Source: Arenibacter palladensis
GTDB taxonomy: Bacteria; Bacteroidota; Bacteroidia; Flavobacteriales; Flavobacteriaceae
Reading direction: 5' to 3'
Assembly (NCBI RefSeq): GCF_900129275.1
Contig: NZ_FQUX01000001.1
Span: 372,001-436,000, forward strand
DNA length: 64,000 bases
The position numbers and the translations under genes are program-made. The notes below the pieces were generated by a model. That model was not told the DNA's origin. It saw only the letters and a list, made by a program, of their open reading frames with translations, and did no database searches. The number at the start of each line of letters is the position of its first letter. Position 1 is the stretch's first letter. Positions 61,981 to 64,000 of this stretch are shown in pieces.

Positions 61981-62003
61981 ACAGTAAAGGTTGGTGGTTA
62001 TTA

Positions 62004-62042
62004 AAATTACAAAGTATTGGTATTTAACTTTGTTTTGTAATT
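62004..62042 (-). terminator. probable ThuA gene terminator
   Basis: AATTACAAAGT and ACTTTGTTTTGTAATT can pair with a small bulge across an 11-base loop. It starts 10 bases beyond the ThuA stop. The stem is AT-rich, so the call is weak. Confidence 0.35.
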
Positions 62043-62051
62043 GCTTAAGAG

Positions 62052-62861
62052 TTAATCCCTCTTCAGGCAATATTCGATTCCGCCCACCAAATGTTGACGG
62101 AAATTAAGGTCGTCAAAAGCTTCCTCCGTATGTCCCAAGCCAGTATAAAAGGCGCGTCCGCCATCATACTCATGGTACCAGGCAATGGGGTGGTTATCAC
62201 CATTTTTACCCCCCTCATATGAGCTTTCATCCAGTTTCATGAGCACATTTACCTCTGAATTAATATTTTTGTAGTTGTACCATTCATCAAAATGGGTCCA
62301 GATATCGGCCAAATGTTTGGTTGCTGGATGGTTATGATCCACTACGTTTATCGTAGCCGTTTGTTGTTTGGGGTGACTTAAAAAATAGGCCCCAACCAAT
62401 TTGTTATACCAAGGCCATTCATATTCTGTATCCGCCGCAGCATGAACCCCCATATAACTTCCGCCGTCTTGTATATATTTCTCAAAAGCCGCTTGTTGTT
62501 CGTCTCCCAACACATCCATAGTGGTACTTAAAAAAACCACCAATTTAAACTTTTTAAGATTTTCGCTATTAAATTGAAGCGAATCCTCGGTATGGGACAC
62601 CGCAAAATTATTGGCAACGCCCAATTTCACAAAGGTGGCTACCCCCTTTTCAATGGACTTATGGCGGAAACCATTGGTTTTGGAAAATACCAAAACCCTA
62701 TCTTTTGCCAATGTATTGGCAGAAATTATTTTTTCTGGAATTTGTACAGGCGTATTATGAAGGTTTGGATTTAAAGTAACCTCCTCCTGTATTTTGGTGC
62801 TACCACATCCAATCACCGTTACTAGCGCAATCAAAGCAATAGTACATCTAAATAAGCGCAT
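62052..62861 (-). CDS. ThuA-domain lipoprotein
   Basis: 269 residues with a lipobox ending at Cys19 (VTVIGCGSTK). One ThuA domain of the glutamine-amidotransferase-like fold follows: RVLVFSKTNGFRHKSIEKG, VFLSTTMDVLGDEQQAAFEKYI, GVHAAADTEYEWPWYNKLVGAYF and PIAWYHEYDGGRAFYTGLGHTEEAF. ThuA takes part in trehalose/disaccharide use through 3-keto derivatives in rhizobia. Here the exported form would act on sugars in the envelope (inference). Confidence 0.92.
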   Translation of the reverse strand: MRLFRCTIALIALVTVIGCGSTKIQEEVTLNPNLHNTPVQIPEKIISANTLAKDRVLVFSKTNGFRHKSIEKGVATFVKLGVANNFAVSHTEDSLQFNSENLKKFKLVVFLSTTMDVLGDEQQAAFEKYIQDGGSYMGVHAAADTEYEWPWYNKLVGAYFLSHPKQQTATINVVDHNHPATKHLADIWTHFDEWYNYKNINSEVNVLMKLDESSYEGGKNGDNHPIAWYHEYDGGRAFYTGLGHTEEAFDDLNFRQHLVGGIEYCLKRD

Positions 62862-63080
62862 AAAAATTTTCGATTATCAATTTGAAGTTCTAAATATCTA
62901 AAATTTAAGGCAACAAAACACAAAATTTATCATTATTTCCAAAATATACCAGAGTTCTCACAATAATACTCCTTCTTGTTAGAAATAAAAATCTCCAACT
63001 TTAAAGGTTATGAAGTGTAAAGTACAAAATCAAAAAACTAAGAATATTGGGAAAAATATAAGCTGAACAACAATACCAAG

Positions 63081-63971
63081 CTATCCGTTGGCCAAGGACA
63101 TGAGGTATTTTTTTGGAGTGGTACTATACTTTTTCTTGAAGGCAGCTATAAAATGACTAGAAGTGCTATAACCCACTTTTAAGCCTACTTCATTTACATT
63201 GTGTTTGCCCGATTCCAACATTTTACGGGCATATTCCATTTTGTAATCGAATAAAAAACTATATACAGAATCCCCATATATCTGCTTAAATCCTTCTTTC
63301 AACTTCTTAAGGCTAAGCCCAATTTCTTCCGAAAGGTCTTGTAAGCTAGGTGGTTCTGCCATTCTAGAAATAATTATTTCCTTGGCCTTCCTAATGCGTT
63401 TAACGTTATCCTCGTCCACCAAAAAAGGGCATTGTTCCACATCGGCATCCTGACTCTTATTAAAATACAGTGAAATCAATTCATATACCTTCCCCTTTAT
63501 ATACAGCCCCTTTATGGAACGATGAAGGTTATAATTCATTACCTGACTCAAAACAACAGCTATTGCAGGGGATACGGCCTCTTGTGAATAGTATTTTTTG
63601 TCTTTGTTATCCGGACTTAAAAAAGGTATATAATCGGCCTCCTTGGAAAATAGGGAATGGAATTTGCGGATGGTCATTATTATGGAGACCATCCAGGAAT
63701 TGGCATTTAACACCAGATTAAGCGGTAAATCTACCTGGGTATTGTACAAGAGAAGGGAATTGTCCTCATTGACCTCCAAGGCATACCGTCCTTCATTGAA
63801 TACAAACTTGGCACTGCCCTTCAAACAGAAATGAAACTGAATAAAGGAACTGTCAATTTCTCGGGTAACCGTCTGGTTATGAATACCATCGTTTTGGATT
63901 TTTAATACGTAGAACCCGTCTTCAATTAACACTTCCTCGAATGACCCTTGAGCGATATTTTCTTCCTCCAT
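63081..63971 (-). CDS. AraC-family transcriptional regulator
   Basis: 296 residues. The N-terminal half is an effector or dimerisation region (IQFHFCLKGSAKFVFNEGRYAL). The C-terminal half has two helix-turn-helix motifs: PSLQDLSEEIGLSLKKLKEGFKQIYG, then NVNEVGLKVGYSTSSHFIAAFKKKYSTTPKKYL. The type resembles siderophore-linked AraC regulators such as PchR. It is close to the right edge of the window and lies 219 bases upstream of the ThuA gene on the same strand. Its targets are unknown. Confidence 0.9.
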   Translation of the reverse strand: MEEENIAQGSFEEVLIEDGFYVLKIQNDGIHNQTVTREIDSSFIQFHFCLKGSAKFVFNEGRYALEVNEDNSLLLYNTQVDLPLNLVLNANSWMVSIIMTIRKFHSLFSKEADYIPFLSPDNKDKKYYSQEAVSPAIAVVLSQVMNYNLHRSIKGLYIKGKVYELISLYFNKSQDADVEQCPFLVDEDNVKRIRKAKEIIISRMAEPPSLQDLSEEIGLSLKKLKEGFKQIYGDSVYSFLFDYKMEYARKMLESGKHNVNEVGLKVGYSTSSHFIAAFKKKYSTTPKKYLMSLANG

Positions 63972-64000
63972 GTCGACATTATATTAAATTTATCTATTTA

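Larger units (their letters stand above)
61509..62051. other. gene-free interval with operator-like sites and a long inverted repeat
   Basis: About 543 bases between the convergent GH43-like and ThuA genes. It holds two TetR-operator-like sites (61584, 61706), a palindrome GGGCATATGCCC (61827-61838), an imperfect inverted repeat (61902-61980) and a stem-loop after the ThuA gene. No ORF is convincing. Confidence 0.5.

Noticed and set aside
1-64000. CRISPR arrays, tRNA or rRNA genes, intact transposases, SusC/SusD pairs
   Set aside because: None could be seen on reading the window; there are no regularly spaced repeats and no recognisable tRNA, transposase or TonB-receptor sequence.

Overview
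The window looks like chromosomal DNA of a marine-type member of the Flavobacteriaceae (Bacteroidota). It is AT-rich. It carries a one-protein hybrid two-component sensor (HTCS), a TPR/LytS kinase with a LytTR regulator, a HupE/UreJ protein, DUF3109, a bacilliredoxin, a PiT transporter with a PhoU-like tail, many lipoproteins with lipoboxes, and several TAnnTTTG promoter boxes. I found no rRNA, tRNA, CRISPR array, intact insertion sequence or prophage. The species cannot be fixed from the window alone.

Layout. 0-5.3 kb: phosphate transporter, a DUF6503-like lipoprotein, and the housekeeping run yicC-gmk-nadD. 5.3-18.3 kb: a dense sugar-oxidation locus built from two divergent cassettes. Each has a TIM-barrel isomerase/epimerase operon facing a GMC flavoprotein gene, and each divergent gap holds a palindrome. 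The locus has two DUF1080 lipoproteins (3-keto-glycoside hydrolase type), two GMC oxidoreductases with a C-X5-C-X3-C motif, a Tat-lipoprotein small subunit, three TIM-barrel proteins, a Gfo/Idh oxidoreductase and an MFS transporter. 18.3-18.6 kb: two tandem, similar 28-codon membrane-peptide ORFs. 18.7-22.8 kb: class Ia ribonucleotide reductase nrdB-nrdA and a 30-residue membrane-peptide gene with its own terminator. 23-31 kb: an orphan HTCS, a small secreted peptide, and a LytTR regulator with its TPR kinase. 31-53 kb: mostly core functions (MarC, S41 protease, dCMP deaminase, HupE, DnaJ/TerB protein, bacilliredoxin, PlsC, HD hydrolase, radical SAM protein, crotonase, sensor kinase, hemJ-MATE-hemH, MscS channel, TraB/GumN giant, DUF1460 amidase). 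53-64 kb: a second carbohydrate region (tandem-SGNH esterase, GyrI-like protein, chloride-channel pseudogene, FKBP, Tat-exported Gfo/Idh protein, GNAT, GH16, GH43-like propeller, ThuA, AraC regulator). It has no SusC/SusD pair.

How the parts work together (inference). In the 5-18 kb locus a glycoside would be oxidised at C3 in the periplasm by the GMC/small-subunit enzyme. The 3-keto-glycoside would be cleaved by the DUF1080 lipoproteins. The keto sugar would be isomerised or reduced by the TIM-barrel and Gfo/Idh proteins, and products imported by the MFS carrier. The ThuA-like and exported Gfo/Idh proteins at 56-63 kb would fit the same chemistry. The least explained items are the small membrane peptides at 18.3-18.6, 22.7 and 27.5 kb, the TetR-type operator relics at 56.0 and 61.6-61.7 kb, and a GC-rich structured island at 60.4 kb.
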